The notes below the pieces were generated by a model. The model saw only the letters and a list, made by a program, of their open reading frames with translations. It was not told the origin of the DNA and searched no databases. 15,696 nt of DNA from Paracoccaceae bacterium (lineage in GTDB: Bacteria > Pseudomonadota > Alphaproteobacteria > Rhodobacterales > Rhodobacteraceae): positions 1 through 15,696 of the forward strand of contig JALSRF010000159.1 in NCBI GenBank assembly GCA_026984895.1, written 5' to 3'. Each line of letters starts with the position of its first letter. Within the stretch, counting starts at the first letter, position 1. This document shows positions 6,349 through 13,282 of the stretch, in pieces. The position numbers and the translations under genes are program-made.

Positions 6349-7551
6349 TCAGGTGCCGAAGGCCAGGGCTTCGCCTTGCCCGGCCATGGTCTGCGCGGCG
6401 GCGCCCAGCAATGCGTCGGCGATGAAATCCAGATCGCGCTGCTGCAGGCGCGCCGGCAGGCGCGTGTCACAGGCGCGCGACAGCATCCGGCGGGTTTTCG
6501 GCAGATCGGGCTGCGGGCCCAGGAATTTCCAGTTCCAGAAGGCACGCGCATTGTCCGTGCTCAGCCCGAACACCTGAACGCTGACGCCGCGCGCGCCGGC
6601 GGCAGCCGCAAAGGCGCGCACCTGTGCATCGTCCATCCCCAGCAGGTTGAACTGCAGCGAATCGGGTGCGCGCTCTTCTCCGGGAAGCGCATCGGGCACG
6701 TCGATCCAGGGCGAACCGTTCAGCCGCGCGGCAACATGGTCGTGATTGCGCCGGCCGTCGCGCACCCGCCGGTCGATTTCGGCAATCTGCGGGCGGATGA
6801 CGGCGGCCGACAGGTTGTTCATCCGCGTGTTGTAAAGCGGCAGCCGGTTCTGCCAGCGCGCGAAGGCGTCCTGCAGCACCGGGTGTTTCTTCCAGTTGTG
6901 TTCGTAGGCGCCCGACATGATCACCGCGCGCGCCACCAGATCGGCGTCATCGGTGATCAGGATGCCACCCTCACCGGCGTTGACCAGCTTGTAGGACTGG
7001 AAGGAAAAGCAGCCCACCCGGCCGATGGTGCCGATCTTGCGCCCGCGCCAGGTGGTGCCCAGGCTGTGGGCGGCGTCTTCGATCACCGGGATGTTGCGCG
7101 CATCGCACAGCGCCATGATCGCATCCATGTCCGAGGTATGCCCGCGCATGTGGCTGATCAGCACGGCGTCGATGTCGTCGTCCAGCCGGGCCCGGAAATT
7201 GTCCATGTCGATGCGGTAGTTGTCGCCCACCTCCACCAGCACCGGCCGGCATTCGGCATGAACCACCGCCGAGGGCACCGCGGCAAAGGTGAAGGCGGGG
7301 ATCAGGATGCGCGCATCGCGCGGCAGGCCGAGGGCCTTGATCGAAAGAAACAGCGCCGCCGAACAGGATGCGACGGCCAGCGCATATTTCGACCCCATGT
7401 AGGCGGCGAACTCCCTTTCCAGGAGCGCAACCGGGGCATCCTCGGGGGCGGTATAGCGAAACAGGTCCCCGCTGTTCAGCAGCCGGTCGATTTCGGCCCG
7501 GGCGGCCTGCGGGATGGGCTCGGCATCGTAGACGTTGGGAGAGGGGGCCAT
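6349..7551 (-). CDS. DegT/DnrJ/EryC1/StrS-family PLP aminotransferase
   Basis: This is a fold-type I, PLP-dependent enzyme of the DegT family. Members usually aminate keto-sugars, and a few act on other substrates or in regulation. The protein has 400 residues. The PLP-binding lysine is Lys188 in SFQSYKLVNAGEGG, where sugar aminotransferases commonly show SF-H-x-x-K-x-x-TTGEGG. The Asp that contacts the pyridine nitrogen is Asp159 in VIEDAAHSLG. The N-terminal region has the expected G-S-K-Y-A-L-A-V-A-S-C-S-A-A and IPAFTFAAVPSAV stretches. The ATG at 7551 follows a GGTG ribosome site. No sugar-nucleotide, LPS or antibiotic genes are nearby. It lies 98 bp downstream of the ABC importer genes in the same direction, behind a perfect inverted repeat. 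The substrate is not predictable from sequence alone. Confidence 0.9.
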   Translation of the reverse strand: MAPSPNVYDAEPIPQAARAEIDRLLNSGDLFRYTAPEDAPVALLEREFAAYMGSKYALAVASCSAALFLSIKALGLPRDARILIPAFTFAAVPSAVVHAECRPVLVEVGDNYRIDMDNFRARLDDDIDAVLISHMRGHTSDMDAIMALCDARNIPVIEDAAHSLGTTWRGRKIGTIGRVGCFSFQSYKLVNAGEGGILITDDADLVARAVIMSGAYEHNWKKHPVLQDAFARWQNRLPLYNTRMNNLSAAVIRPQIAEIDRRVRDGRRNHDHVAARLNGSPWIDVPDALPGEERAPDSLQFNLLGMDDAQVRAFAAAAGARGVSVQVFGLSTDNARAFWNWKFLGPQPDLPKTRRMLSRACDTRLPARLQQRDLDFIADALLGAAAQTMAGQGEALAFGT

Positions 7552-7561
7552 GTTTTCACCA

Positions 7562-7584
7562 TTTCCGAAAGTTTGTTTCGGAAA
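7562..7584. promoter_or_regulatory. Perfect inverted repeat upstream of the aminotransferase gene (candidate operator)
   Basis: TTTCCGAAA (7562-7570) and TTTCGGAAA (7576-7584) are perfect 9-bp inverted arms around GTTTG. The element begins 11 bp before the aminotransferase start codon, in an AT-richer island within very GC-rich DNA. The arms carry no T tract on the transcribed side, so an operator is more likely than a terminator. No regulator is assigned; the T-N11-A LysR pattern does not fit the symmetry axis. Confidence 0.6.
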
Positions 7585-7649
7585 AACTGTAAACGCATTT
7601 TCCCCGGCTGGCGAGCGAAATGCTGCATTGGTTCCGGTTCCGGCGGGTT

Positions 7650-8489
7650 TCAGCGGATCATCTGTGGCCGAAAGCGCATCTTTTGCCTGCGCTCGGGCGC
7701 CAGATGCCGGTTGAGCCGGCGGTTGATCGCCCCGAAGACGGCAATCACCGTCAGGGTCAGCAGGATGAAATAGCCCGCGAGAATCGGGTAGGGGATGAAC
7801 GGGTTGAAGGTCTTGTCGGCAAAATAGCTGGCATAGTAGAGGGCATCGCCCTTCTGTTGCCAGGCGGGAAAGCCGGAGAAGAACACCAGCGTCGTGGCAT
7901 GGAACATGAAGATCGCTTCATTGGTGTAGGCCGGCCAGGCAAGCCGCAGCATGGTCGGCCAGATGATGCGGCGAAACCGCGTCCAGCCACGCATGCCGTA
8001 GGCATCGGCGGCCTCCACATCGCCGCGCGGCACCGCCTGCAGCGCGCCATGGAAGATTTCGCCGGCGTAGGCCGAGGTGTTCAGGAACAGCACGATCACC
8101 GCCCCCAGCCAGGCCCGGGTCAGCCAACGCGTCTGCGCCGTCAGTTCGACAGGGCCAAGGGTGATGTCGATCCCCACCTTGGGCAGCAGCACGAAGGCCT
8201 CGTAAAACAGGAAGAACTGGATGAACAGGGGCGAGCCGCGAAACACGAAGATGAACCACTCGGCCGGTTTGCGGATCCAGCGGGAACGGGCGTTTTTCGC
8301 AAGCGCCACGCCGGTGGACATGAAAAATCCGAAAAGCAGCGCCAGAACGCCGAAGTATATGTTCCAGATCAGGCCCGAGCCGATCAGCGTGAACTGTTCG
8401 CACAGGGTAAAGTCGGTTTTCGGAAGCAGCCGGCTGCCAATGCCGATCGCGCGCAGCCCGTAGGCCTGAACGGTGTCCAGACAGCTCAT
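7650..8489 (-). CDS. Amino-acid ABC transporter permease (second, HisM-type)
   Basis: This is an inner-membrane subunit of a polar amino-acid importer. It has 279 residues, somewhat longer than the roughly 230 usual in the HisMQ family. The extra length is an N-terminal extension of about 35 residues before the first membrane helix (from about 36) and a longer loop at about 100-124. The EAA loop that docks on the ATPase is visible at about 159-179 (EAADAYGMRGWTRFRRIIWP). Membrane helices are predicted at about 36-60, 78-98, 127-145, 190-207 and 234-254. The ATG at 8489 overlaps the stop of the upstream permease in an ATGA junction, a sign of translational coupling. It is the last gene of the importer set; the aminotransferase gene follows after 98 bp. 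Confidence 0.9.
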   Translation of the reverse strand: MSCLDTVQAYGLRAIGIGSRLLPKTDFTLCEQFTLIGSGLIWNIYFGVLALLFGFFMSTGVALAKNARSRWIRKPAEWFIFVFRGSPLFIQFFLFYEAFVLLPKVGIDITLGPVELTAQTRWLTRAWLGAVIVLFLNTSAYAGEIFHGALQAVPRGDVEAADAYGMRGWTRFRRIIWPTMLRLAWPAYTNEAIFMFHATTLVFFSGFPAWQQKGDALYYASYFADKTFNPFIPYPILAGYFILLTLTVIAVFGAINRRLNRHLAPERRQKMRFRPQMIR

Positions 8490-9367
8490 CGTGCCGCCGT
8501 CCTCAGCCGTTCGCCGCCGATGGTCGCCTGGCCGTGGGTAAGGCGCGCGGCCAGGCGGCCGAGAAACACTTCGGAAACCCGGGTAAGCGTCAGGTAGAAC
8601 ACCATCAGCGCAAGGAAATACCACAGCCTCCAGTCCGGGTGTGGGTAGGCGAAGGCGCTGGTTTTCATGCCGCCCAGTTCGCGCGCCCAGTAGACGATAT
8701 CTTCGATCCCGAGCAGAAACAGCAGCGGCGTCGCCTTGATCAGGATCATCCACAGATTGGACAGCCCGGGCAGCGCGTAGATCCACATCTGCGGCACCAG
8801 AATGCGCCAGAAGGTCTGGCGACGGGTCATGCCATAGGCTTCGGCGGTTTCGATCTGCGCGCGCGGCACCGCGCGCATGGCGCCGTAAAGCACATTGGCG
8901 GCAAAGGCGCCGAACACGATGGCAAAGGTCACGACCGCCAGCGAAAAGCCGTAGACCTCGTGCACCCATTGAGGCGACGAGGAAAGCGGCAGCTTGGCCT
9001 GGGGGCAGACCACGAAATCGTTGCCCTGGCGAATGGGCTGGTCCCAGTCGGGGCACTTGATCTTGTGGCGGATGTATTCCAGCCCCTGGTCCAGGGCGAT
9101 CACGAAAAACAGGAAAAAGGCGATGTCCGGGACCCCGCGCACGATTGCGCTATAGCCCCTGCCGAACCAGCGCAGCGGCAGGAAATGCGACCGTGCCGCC
9201 ATCGCCCCGCCAAAACCGAACAGCAGCGCCACCGGCGCGGTCACCAGCAGCAGCGCCAGGACCGTTGCGAAGGATGCATAGAACGCCATCTGCTTGCCGG
9301 TCGTGAGGTAACACGACAGCCACCTGGCGCCCTCAAGCGTATGCGGATCGGAACAGTATGAAAACAT
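8486..9367 (-). CDS. Amino-acid ABC transporter permease (first, HisQ-type)
   Basis: This is the partner membrane subunit of the importer, 293 residues, long for the family. The N-terminal 25 residues are polar with two Cys (5 and 19). Membrane helices are predicted at about 28-52, 76-93, 141-165, 202-222 and 247-262. The EAA motif is at 176-193 (EAYGMTRRQTFWRILVPQ). Between the second and third helices is an insertion at about 93-139 carrying Cys105 and Cys121, which would face the periplasm and could form a disulfide. The ATG at 9367 lacks a strong ribosome site, and a GC-rich hairpin lies directly before it, which may lower its translation relative to the binding protein. The stop overlaps the next permease start by 4 nt. 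The pair would form a heterodimeric channel. Confidence 0.9.
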   Translation of the reverse strand: MFSYCSDPHTLEGARWLSCYLTTGKQMAFYASFATVLALLLVTAPVALLFGFGGAMAARSHFLPLRWFGRGYSAIVRGVPDIAFFLFFVIALDQGLEYIRHKIKCPDWDQPIRQGNDFVVCPQAKLPLSSSPQWVHEVYGFSLAVVTFAIVFGAFAANVLYGAMRAVPRAQIETAEAYGMTRRQTFWRILVPQMWIYALPGLSNLWMILIKATPLLFLLGIEDIVYWARELGGMKTSAFAYPHPDWRLWYFLALMVFYLTLTRVSEVFLGRLAARLTHGQATIGGERLRTAAR

Positions 9368-9374
9368 CGCAGAC

Positions 9375-9400
9375 GGCGGGGCCGACGGCCCGGCCCCGCC
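9375..9400 (-). other. GC-rich intercistronic hairpin between binding-protein and permease genes
   Basis: GGCGGGGCCG (9375-9384) and CGGCCCCGCC (9391-9400) form a perfect 10-bp stem with a 6-nt loop. It fills most of the 40-bp gap between the binding-protein stop (9408) and the permease start (9367). No T run follows, so full termination is unlikely. Such hairpins after binding-protein genes are known to protect the upstream mRNA segment and so raise binding-protein levels above the permeases. Confidence 0.7.
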
Positions 9401-9407
9401 CCGTGGT

Positions 9408-10130
9408 TCAGAAAGTGGCGGCGTCGTCGCCGAACCACTTCTTGATCATCGCATTCAGCGTGCCGTCGGCCTTCACCGACGAGATCGCCTCGTTGAACTT
9501 GGCCTTCAGTTCGCTGTCGCTTTCGCGCAGGCCCATGCCGACCCCGCCGCCGATGATCACGTCATCGCCGACGAATTTCAGTTCGCCGTTGCTTTCCGCC
9601 ACGATCGGGGCCAGGAAATCCTTGTCCGCAAGCACCGCATCGGCCTCGCCGTTCCTGACCGCTGCAATGGTTTCGTCGGCGGTGGCGAATTCGACCAGGG
9701 TCGCGCCGCTGTCGGCGACATAGCTGGCCTGGATGGTCGAGGTCTGGGCGGTGATCACGCCCCCTTTCAGATCGACATTGTCCGAGAGCGCCACATAGGC
9801 CGACGGCGAGCCCGGGATGTATTCCTGGGTGAAGTCGATGACCTGATCGCGTTCCGGGGTGATCGACATGCCGGCCATGATGGTATCGTAGTTGCCGCTG
9901 ACAAGGTTTGGGATGATCGAATCCCATTCGTTGGTGACCCATTCGCAGGTCAGGCCGGCGCGCTTGCACAGCTCGTCGCCAAGCTCGCGTTCGAAACCGT
10001 CCACCTCGCCGTTGTCGTTGACGAAGTTATACGGCGGATAGGCGCCCTCGGTGCCCATGCGGATGGTCTGTGCCCCGGCAATGCCGGTCGATACCGCGAA
10101 TACCGCGGCGGCAAGGATCAGTTTCTTCAT
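9408..10130 (-). CDS. Periplasmic amino-acid-binding protein of the ABC importer
   Basis: This is the extracellular solute-binding protein (family 3) that captures a polar amino acid or related ligand and delivers it to the permeases. It has 240 residues. A classical signal peptide is present: MKKLILAAAVFAVSTGIAGA with likely cleavage after residue 20 (AGA/QT). No lipobox Cys is present, so it should be free in the periplasm. Typical family elements follow: GTEGAYPPYNF, VDGFERELGDELCKRAG, WDSIIPNLVSGNYDTIMAGM and SITPERDQVIDFTQEY, then a second lobe ending in NAMIKKWFGDD. The pattern is that of the His/Lys/Arg/Orn and opine-binding subgroup, but the ligand is not fixed by this. The ATG at 10130 has a strong ribosome site (GGGAGAG). 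The ATPase gene ends 29 bp upstream and the GC hairpin lies just downstream. Confidence 0.95.
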   Translation of the reverse strand: MKKLILAAAVFAVSTGIAGAQTIRMGTEGAYPPYNFVNDNGEVDGFERELGDELCKRAGLTCEWVTNEWDSIIPNLVSGNYDTIMAGMSITPERDQVIDFTQEYIPGSPSAYVALSDNVDLKGGVITAQTSTIQASYVADSGATLVEFATADETIAAVRNGEADAVLADKDFLAPIVAESNGELKFVGDDVIIGGGVGMGLRESDSELKAKFNEAISSVKADGTLNAMIKKWFGDDAATF

Positions 10131-10159
10131 GGTTCTCTCCCTTTTTCCATCAATGTCGG

Positions 10160-10939
10160 TCAGGCCGGAGCTGTCGCGCTCAGGAACTGTCTCAACCGCT
10201 CGCTCCGGGGGCTGGCGAACAGTTTGTCCGGGGGCCCCTCTTCTTCAATCTTGCCAAGATGCAGAAACACCACATGATGCGAAACATCTTCGGCCAGGCG
10301 CATGTCATGGGTTACCAGAAGCATGGTGCGCCCTTCGCGGGCAAGGTCCTTGATCACCTTGACCACTTCCTGCTCAAGTTCGGGGTCGAGCGCCGATGTC
10401 GGCTCGTCGAACAGCAGCGCCCTGGGCTCCATGCACAGCGCCCGCGCGATCGCGGCGCGCTGTTGCTGCCCGCCCGAAAGCTGGGCCGGCCAGGCGTCGG
10501 CCTTGTCGCCGATACCGACCTTGTCCAGATAGGTGCGCGCCGCGCGTTCGACCTCGTCCCGGTCGCGCCCCAGCACGGTCAGTGGCGCTTCCATCACGTT
10601 TTGCAGGATGGTCATGTGCGCCCACAGGTTGAATTGCTGGAACACCATCGACAGATTGGTGCGAATGCGCGTGACCTGGGCCTTGTCCGCCGGGTGGCGG
10701 CCGTGCCCCGAACCGCGCCACCTGATCGGTTCGCCCTCGAAGAAAATGTCGCCCTGCTGGCTGTTTTCCAGAAGGTTGGCGCAGCGCAGCAGGGTGGACT
10801 TTCCCGAACCGGACGAGCCGATGAGAGACACCACATGGCCGCGCGGAGCCACGAGGTCCACGCCCTTGAGGACCTCAAGCCCGTCATAGGCCTTGTGCAG
10901 CCCCCGAATTTCGATCACCGGCGCGGTCTTGTCCGTCAC
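10160..10939 (-). CDS. Amino-acid ABC transporter ATP-binding protein
   Basis: This is the ATPase that powers the importer; it works as a homodimer on the cytoplasmic face. With the GTG start it has 259 residues and all ABC motifs: Walker A GSSGSGKST at 41-49, Q-loop Gln101 (VFQQFNLW), signature LSGGQ at 154-158, Walker B ALLFDEP at 174-180, D-loop SALD and switch His211 (VTHDM). The protein is of the HisP/GlnQ type. I prefer GTG at 10939 because a GGGGGGA ribosome site lies 9 nt upstream and the product begins MTDKTAPVIEIRGLHKAY. An ATG at 10957 would add six residues but has no ribosome site, and a candidate promoter would leave it almost no leader. It is the first gene of the importer set. 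Confidence 0.93.
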   Translation of the reverse strand: MTDKTAPVIEIRGLHKAYDGLEVLKGVDLVAPRGHVVSLIGSSGSGKSTLLRCANLLENSQQGDIFFEGEPIRWRGSGHGRHPADKAQVTRIRTNLSMVFQQFNLWAHMTILQNVMEAPLTVLGRDRDEVERAARTYLDKVGIGDKADAWPAQLSGGQQQRAAIARALCMEPRALLFDEPTSALDPELEQEVVKVIKDLAREGRTMLLVTHDMRLAEDVSHHVVFLHLGKIEEEGPPDKLFASPRSERLRQFLSATAPA

Positions 10940-10968
10940 AAGCGCAAATCCCCCCATCAGGCAGGAGG

Positions 10969-10997
10969 AGTAGGGCGGAAAATCCGCGCGATTGCAA
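10969..10997 (-). promoter_or_regulatory. Candidate promoter of the ABC importer genes
   Basis: On the minus strand, TTGCAA (10992-10997) and CCTACT (10969-10974) are 17 bp apart and loosely match sigma-70 hexamers. Transcription would start near 10962, about 23 nt before the GTG start of the ATPase gene. The hexamers are weak matches (4 and 3 of 6), so this is tentative. Confidence 0.35.
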
Positions 10998-11020
10998 CGG
11001 GGAAATGGAAAATCCGGCCG
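10977..11020. repeat. Paired direct repeats around the ABC importer promoter
   Basis: GGAAAATCCGCGCG (10977-10990) and GGAAAATCCGGCCG (11007-11020) match at 12 of 14 positions, the first ten identical, and start 30 bp apart, close to three helical turns. One copy lies in the spacer of the candidate promoter and the other just upstream of its -35. This layout would suit a regulator binding site. Confidence 0.5.
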
Positions 11021-11062
11021 CAAGGGCGGGTGAAGCGGTGCCTGGGCGGCGATGCCCGTCCG

Positions 11063-11081
11063 AAAGGGCGGTTCACCGCCC
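11063..11081 (-). terminator. Terminator-like hairpin overlapping the TerB-like gene's stop codon
   Basis: Read on the minus strand, GGGCGG and CCGCCC (11076-11081 and 11066-11071) form a 6-bp stem around TGAA, whose TGA is the stop codon of the TerB-like gene. Only three T residues follow (11065-11063), so termination strength is doubtful. Confidence 0.4.
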
Positions 11082-11516
11082 GGCGGCTTCGATCCGCTTG
11101 CGCAGGATGTTGCTGTCGCGGTCGTTGATGCCAAGCAGATCGGCAACCAGGCGCAGCAGGGCGTCTTCCTCGCGATCGCGCACGCCATCGGCCAGCACGA
11201 CCTCCCAGAGCGCGGCGATCACCGCCGCGCGGTCCTGGTAGGGAACCGCCTGCTTGATCGCCCGGGTGAAGCGCACCGTGTCGGGGGCTTCGCATTCCAG
11301 TTGCTCGGCGTCCCGGCGCAGCGCCGCCGCCGCCTCCGGCGCCAGGGCGAAACGGCGGGACAGGATGCGGTCGATGCGCGCGATTTCCGATGGCGAATAC
11401 GCCCCGTCCGAGCGCGCCACGCGCACCAGAAGCGCGCTGAGCGCCAGGCGCGCATCGTCATCCTTCATCTGCGGCGGGTCCGGTTGTATCAGCCGGTTCA
11501 GGAACGTCTTGAACAT
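11073..11516 (-). CDS. TerB-family (tellurite-resistance-like) protein
   Basis: This is a small soluble helical protein of the TerB superfamily. The family is named after tellurite resistance genes, but single-gene members like this one occur widely in alphaproteobacteria and their role is unknown. It has 147 residues. The two repeated acidic helices typical of the fold are visible: RSDGAYSPSEIARIDRIL at 35-52 and LADGVRDREEDALLRLVADL at 108-127. Each has Asp-Gly followed by Glu, a pattern linked to metal binding in TerB. No signal peptide or membrane segment is seen. The ATG at 11516 gives the N-terminus MFKTFLNRLIQPDPP; the frame stays open upstream, but that part is low-complexity. The ribosome site is weak. 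No other ter genes are nearby. The gene lies between pyrG and the ABC importer, all on the minus strand. Confidence 0.8.
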   Translation of the reverse strand: MFKTFLNRLIQPDPPQMKDDDARLALSALLVRVARSDGAYSPSEIARIDRILSRRFALAPEAAAALRRDAEQLECEAPDTVRFTRAIKQAVPYQDRAAVIAALWEVVLADGVRDREEDALLRLVADLLGINDRDSNILRKRIEAAGR

Positions 11517-11602
11517 GGGCAAGGTATAGGCCCTGCGCCAGGCCGGGGAAAGGGCCTTGCGACAGGCGCGGTCGCGCCATGCGGGCCCGCCCGGGTGCAG
11601 GC

Positions 11603-11643
11603 ACGCAGGCCGGCACACAGGCCGGGTTCAGACCGGGTTCAGA
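11603..11643. repeat. Short tandem repeats at the 3' end of pyrG
   Basis: CCGGGTTCAGA occurs twice head to tail (11622-11632 and 11633-11643). The second copy contains the pyrG stop codon (TGA read on the minus strand), so the stop context is duplicated. Just beyond, ACGCAGGCCGGC (11603-11614) and ACACAGGCCGGG (11615-11626) form a second, overlapping tandem pair with three differences. These look like replication-slippage products. Confidence 0.6.
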
Positions 11644-13282
11644 CCAGGCGCGACATTTCCTTGGCGGCGCGGATGAAATCCTTGAACAGCGGGTGCGGAT
11701 CGAAGGGTTTGGATTTCAGCTCCGGGTGAAACTGCACCCCGATAAACCAGGGATGGTCCTTCCACTCGACGATTTCGGGCAGGCGGCCGTCGGGCGACAT
11801 GCCGGAAAAGATCAGCCCCTGTTCTTCAAGCTTCTCGCGATAGCGGTTGTCCACCTCGTAGCGGTGGCGGTGGCGTTCCTCGATCCGGGTCGTGCCGTAG
11901 ATCCCGGCGACTTTCGAACCTTCCTTCAGGACCGCGGTATAGGCGCCCAGCCGCATGGTGCCGCCCTTGTCGTCATCAAGCTTGCGGTTCACGGTGTTGT
12001 TCCCCTGCACCCACTCTTTCAGGTGATAAACCACCGGGGTAAAACGTTTTTTACCGGCCTCATGGTCGAACTCCTCGCTGCCGGCATCGGCCAGGCCGGC
12101 CAGGTTGCGGGCCGCTTCGATCACCGCCATCTGCATGCCCAGGCAGATGCCCAGATAGGGAATGCCCTTTTCACGGGCAAACCGGGCGGCGCGGATCTTG
12201 CCTTCGGTGCCGCGTTCGCCGAATCCGCCCGGCACCAGGATGGCATGGAAGCGCTCCAGATGGGGCGCCGGGTCGTCGTGTTCGAAAATCTCGGCGTCCA
12301 CCCAGTCCACCTTCACCTTTACCCGGTTGGCGGCCCCGCCATGGGTCAGCGCCTCGGCAATGGATTTGTAGGCATCCTCAAGCCGGGTGTATTTCCCGAC
12401 GATGGCAACGCGCACCTCGCCTTCCGGGTGGCGGATGCGGTCTTCGACATCGCGCCAGCGCCGCATGTCGGGCGCCGGAGCGTCGGCGATGGAAAAGCCT
12501 TCCAGAACCGCGCGATCCAGCCCGACTTCGTGATAGGCGAGCGGGGCCTCGTAGATCGACTTCAGGTCATAGGCGGGGATCACCGCCTCGGGGCGCACAT
12601 TGCAGAACAGTGCGATCTTGGCCCGTTCCTTTTCCGGGATCTGGTGTTCCGAGCGGCACACCAGGATGTCCGGCGCCAGCCCGATCGAGCGCAGTTCCTT
12701 CACCGAATGCTGCGTCGGCTTGGTCTTGAGTTCGCCCGAGGCGGCCAGCCAGGGCAGAAGCGTCAGGTGCACGAACAGGCACTGGCCGCGCGGCCGTTCC
12801 TGGGCGAACTGGCGGATGGCCTCGAAGAACGGCAGGCCCTCGATGTCGCCCACGGTGCCGCCGATTTCACACAGCATGAAATCCACCTCGTCCGCGCCGA
12901 TTTGGATGAAGTCCTTGATTTCATTGGTGACATGCGGGATCACCTGGATCGTCTTTCCCAGGTAGTCGCCGCGGCGTTCCTTTTCCAGGACATTGGAATA
13001 GATCCGCCCGGAACTGACCGAATCCGTGGCCCGCGCAGCAACGCCCGTGAAACGTTCGTAGTGCCCCAGGTCCAGGTCGGTTTCGGCGCCGTCGTCGGTG
13101 ACGAAGACCTCGCCATGTTCAAACGGGCTCATGGTGCCGGGATCGACGTTGAGGTAGGGGTCCAGCTTGCGCAGCCGCACCGAATAACCGCGGGCCTGCA
13201 ACAGCGCGCCAAGTGCGGCCGAGGTCAGCCCCTTGCCAAGCGAGGAGACCACCCCGCCAGTGATGAAAACAAAGCGCGCCAT
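11639..13282 (-). CDS. pyrG: CTP synthase PyrG
   Basis: PyrG makes CTP from UTP, ATP and glutamine, the last step of pyrimidine nucleotide synthesis, in the cytoplasm and as a tetramer. The product has 547 residues, the normal length. The N-terminal synthetase domain begins MARFVFITGGVVSSLGKG with the P-loop at about 8-18, followed by DPYLNVDPGTMSPFEHGEV and DGAETDLDLGHYERF. The C-terminal class I glutamine amidotransferase domain starts near 290 and has the nucleophile Cys380 (GICLGMQMA), His519 and Glu521 (VQFHPEL). All catalytic residues are therefore present. The ATG at 13282 has GGGGGA about 10 nt upstream. secG lies upstream in the same direction with a 282-bp gap, so pyrG may have its own promoter. 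The gene appears intact and ordinary. Confidence 0.98.
   Translation of the reverse strand: MARFVFITGGVVSSLGKGLTSAALGALLQARGYSVRLRKLDPYLNVDPGTMSPFEHGEVFVTDDGAETDLDLGHYERFTGVAARATDSVSSGRIYSNVLEKERRGDYLGKTIQVIPHVTNEIKDFIQIGADEVDFMLCEIGGTVGDIEGLPFFEAIRQFAQERPRGQCLFVHLTLLPWLAASGELKTKPTQHSVKELRSIGLAPDILVCRSEHQIPEKERAKIALFCNVRPEAVIPAYDLKSIYEAPLAYHEVGLDRAVLEGFSIADAPAPDMRRWRDVEDRIRHPEGEVRVAIVGKYTRLEDAYKSIAEALTHGGAANRVKVKVDWVDAEIFEHDDPAPHLERFHAILVPGGFGERGTEGKIRAARFAREKGIPYLGICLGMQMAVIEAARNLAGLADAGSEEFDHEAGKKRFTPVVYHLKEWVQGNNTVNRKLDDDKGGTMRLGAYTAVLKEGSKVAGIYGTTRIEERHRHRYEVDNRYREKLEEQGLIFSGMSPDGRLPEIVEWKDHPWFIGVQFHPELKSKPFDPHPLFKDFIRAAKEMSRLV

Noticed and set aside
7562..7584. Inverted repeat as a terminator of the importer genes
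   Set aside because: The stem is AT-rich at its ends and no T tract follows on the minus strand; position just before a start codon fits an operator better.
6376..7773. Open frame of 465 codons on the plus strand opposite the aminotransferase gene
   Set aside because: The minus-strand aminotransferase has intact PLP motifs; this frame has no domain and runs through the palindrome region.
10940..11188. Upstream extension of the ABC ATPase to 11188
   Set aside because: The added residues are low-complexity, overlap the TerB-like gene and have no similarity to ABC ATPases; a ribosome site supports GTG at 10939.
11073..11516. Tellurite resistance operon
   Set aside because: Only a single TerB-like gene is present; no terA, terC, terD or terZ neighbours are seen, so a tellurite role is not supported.
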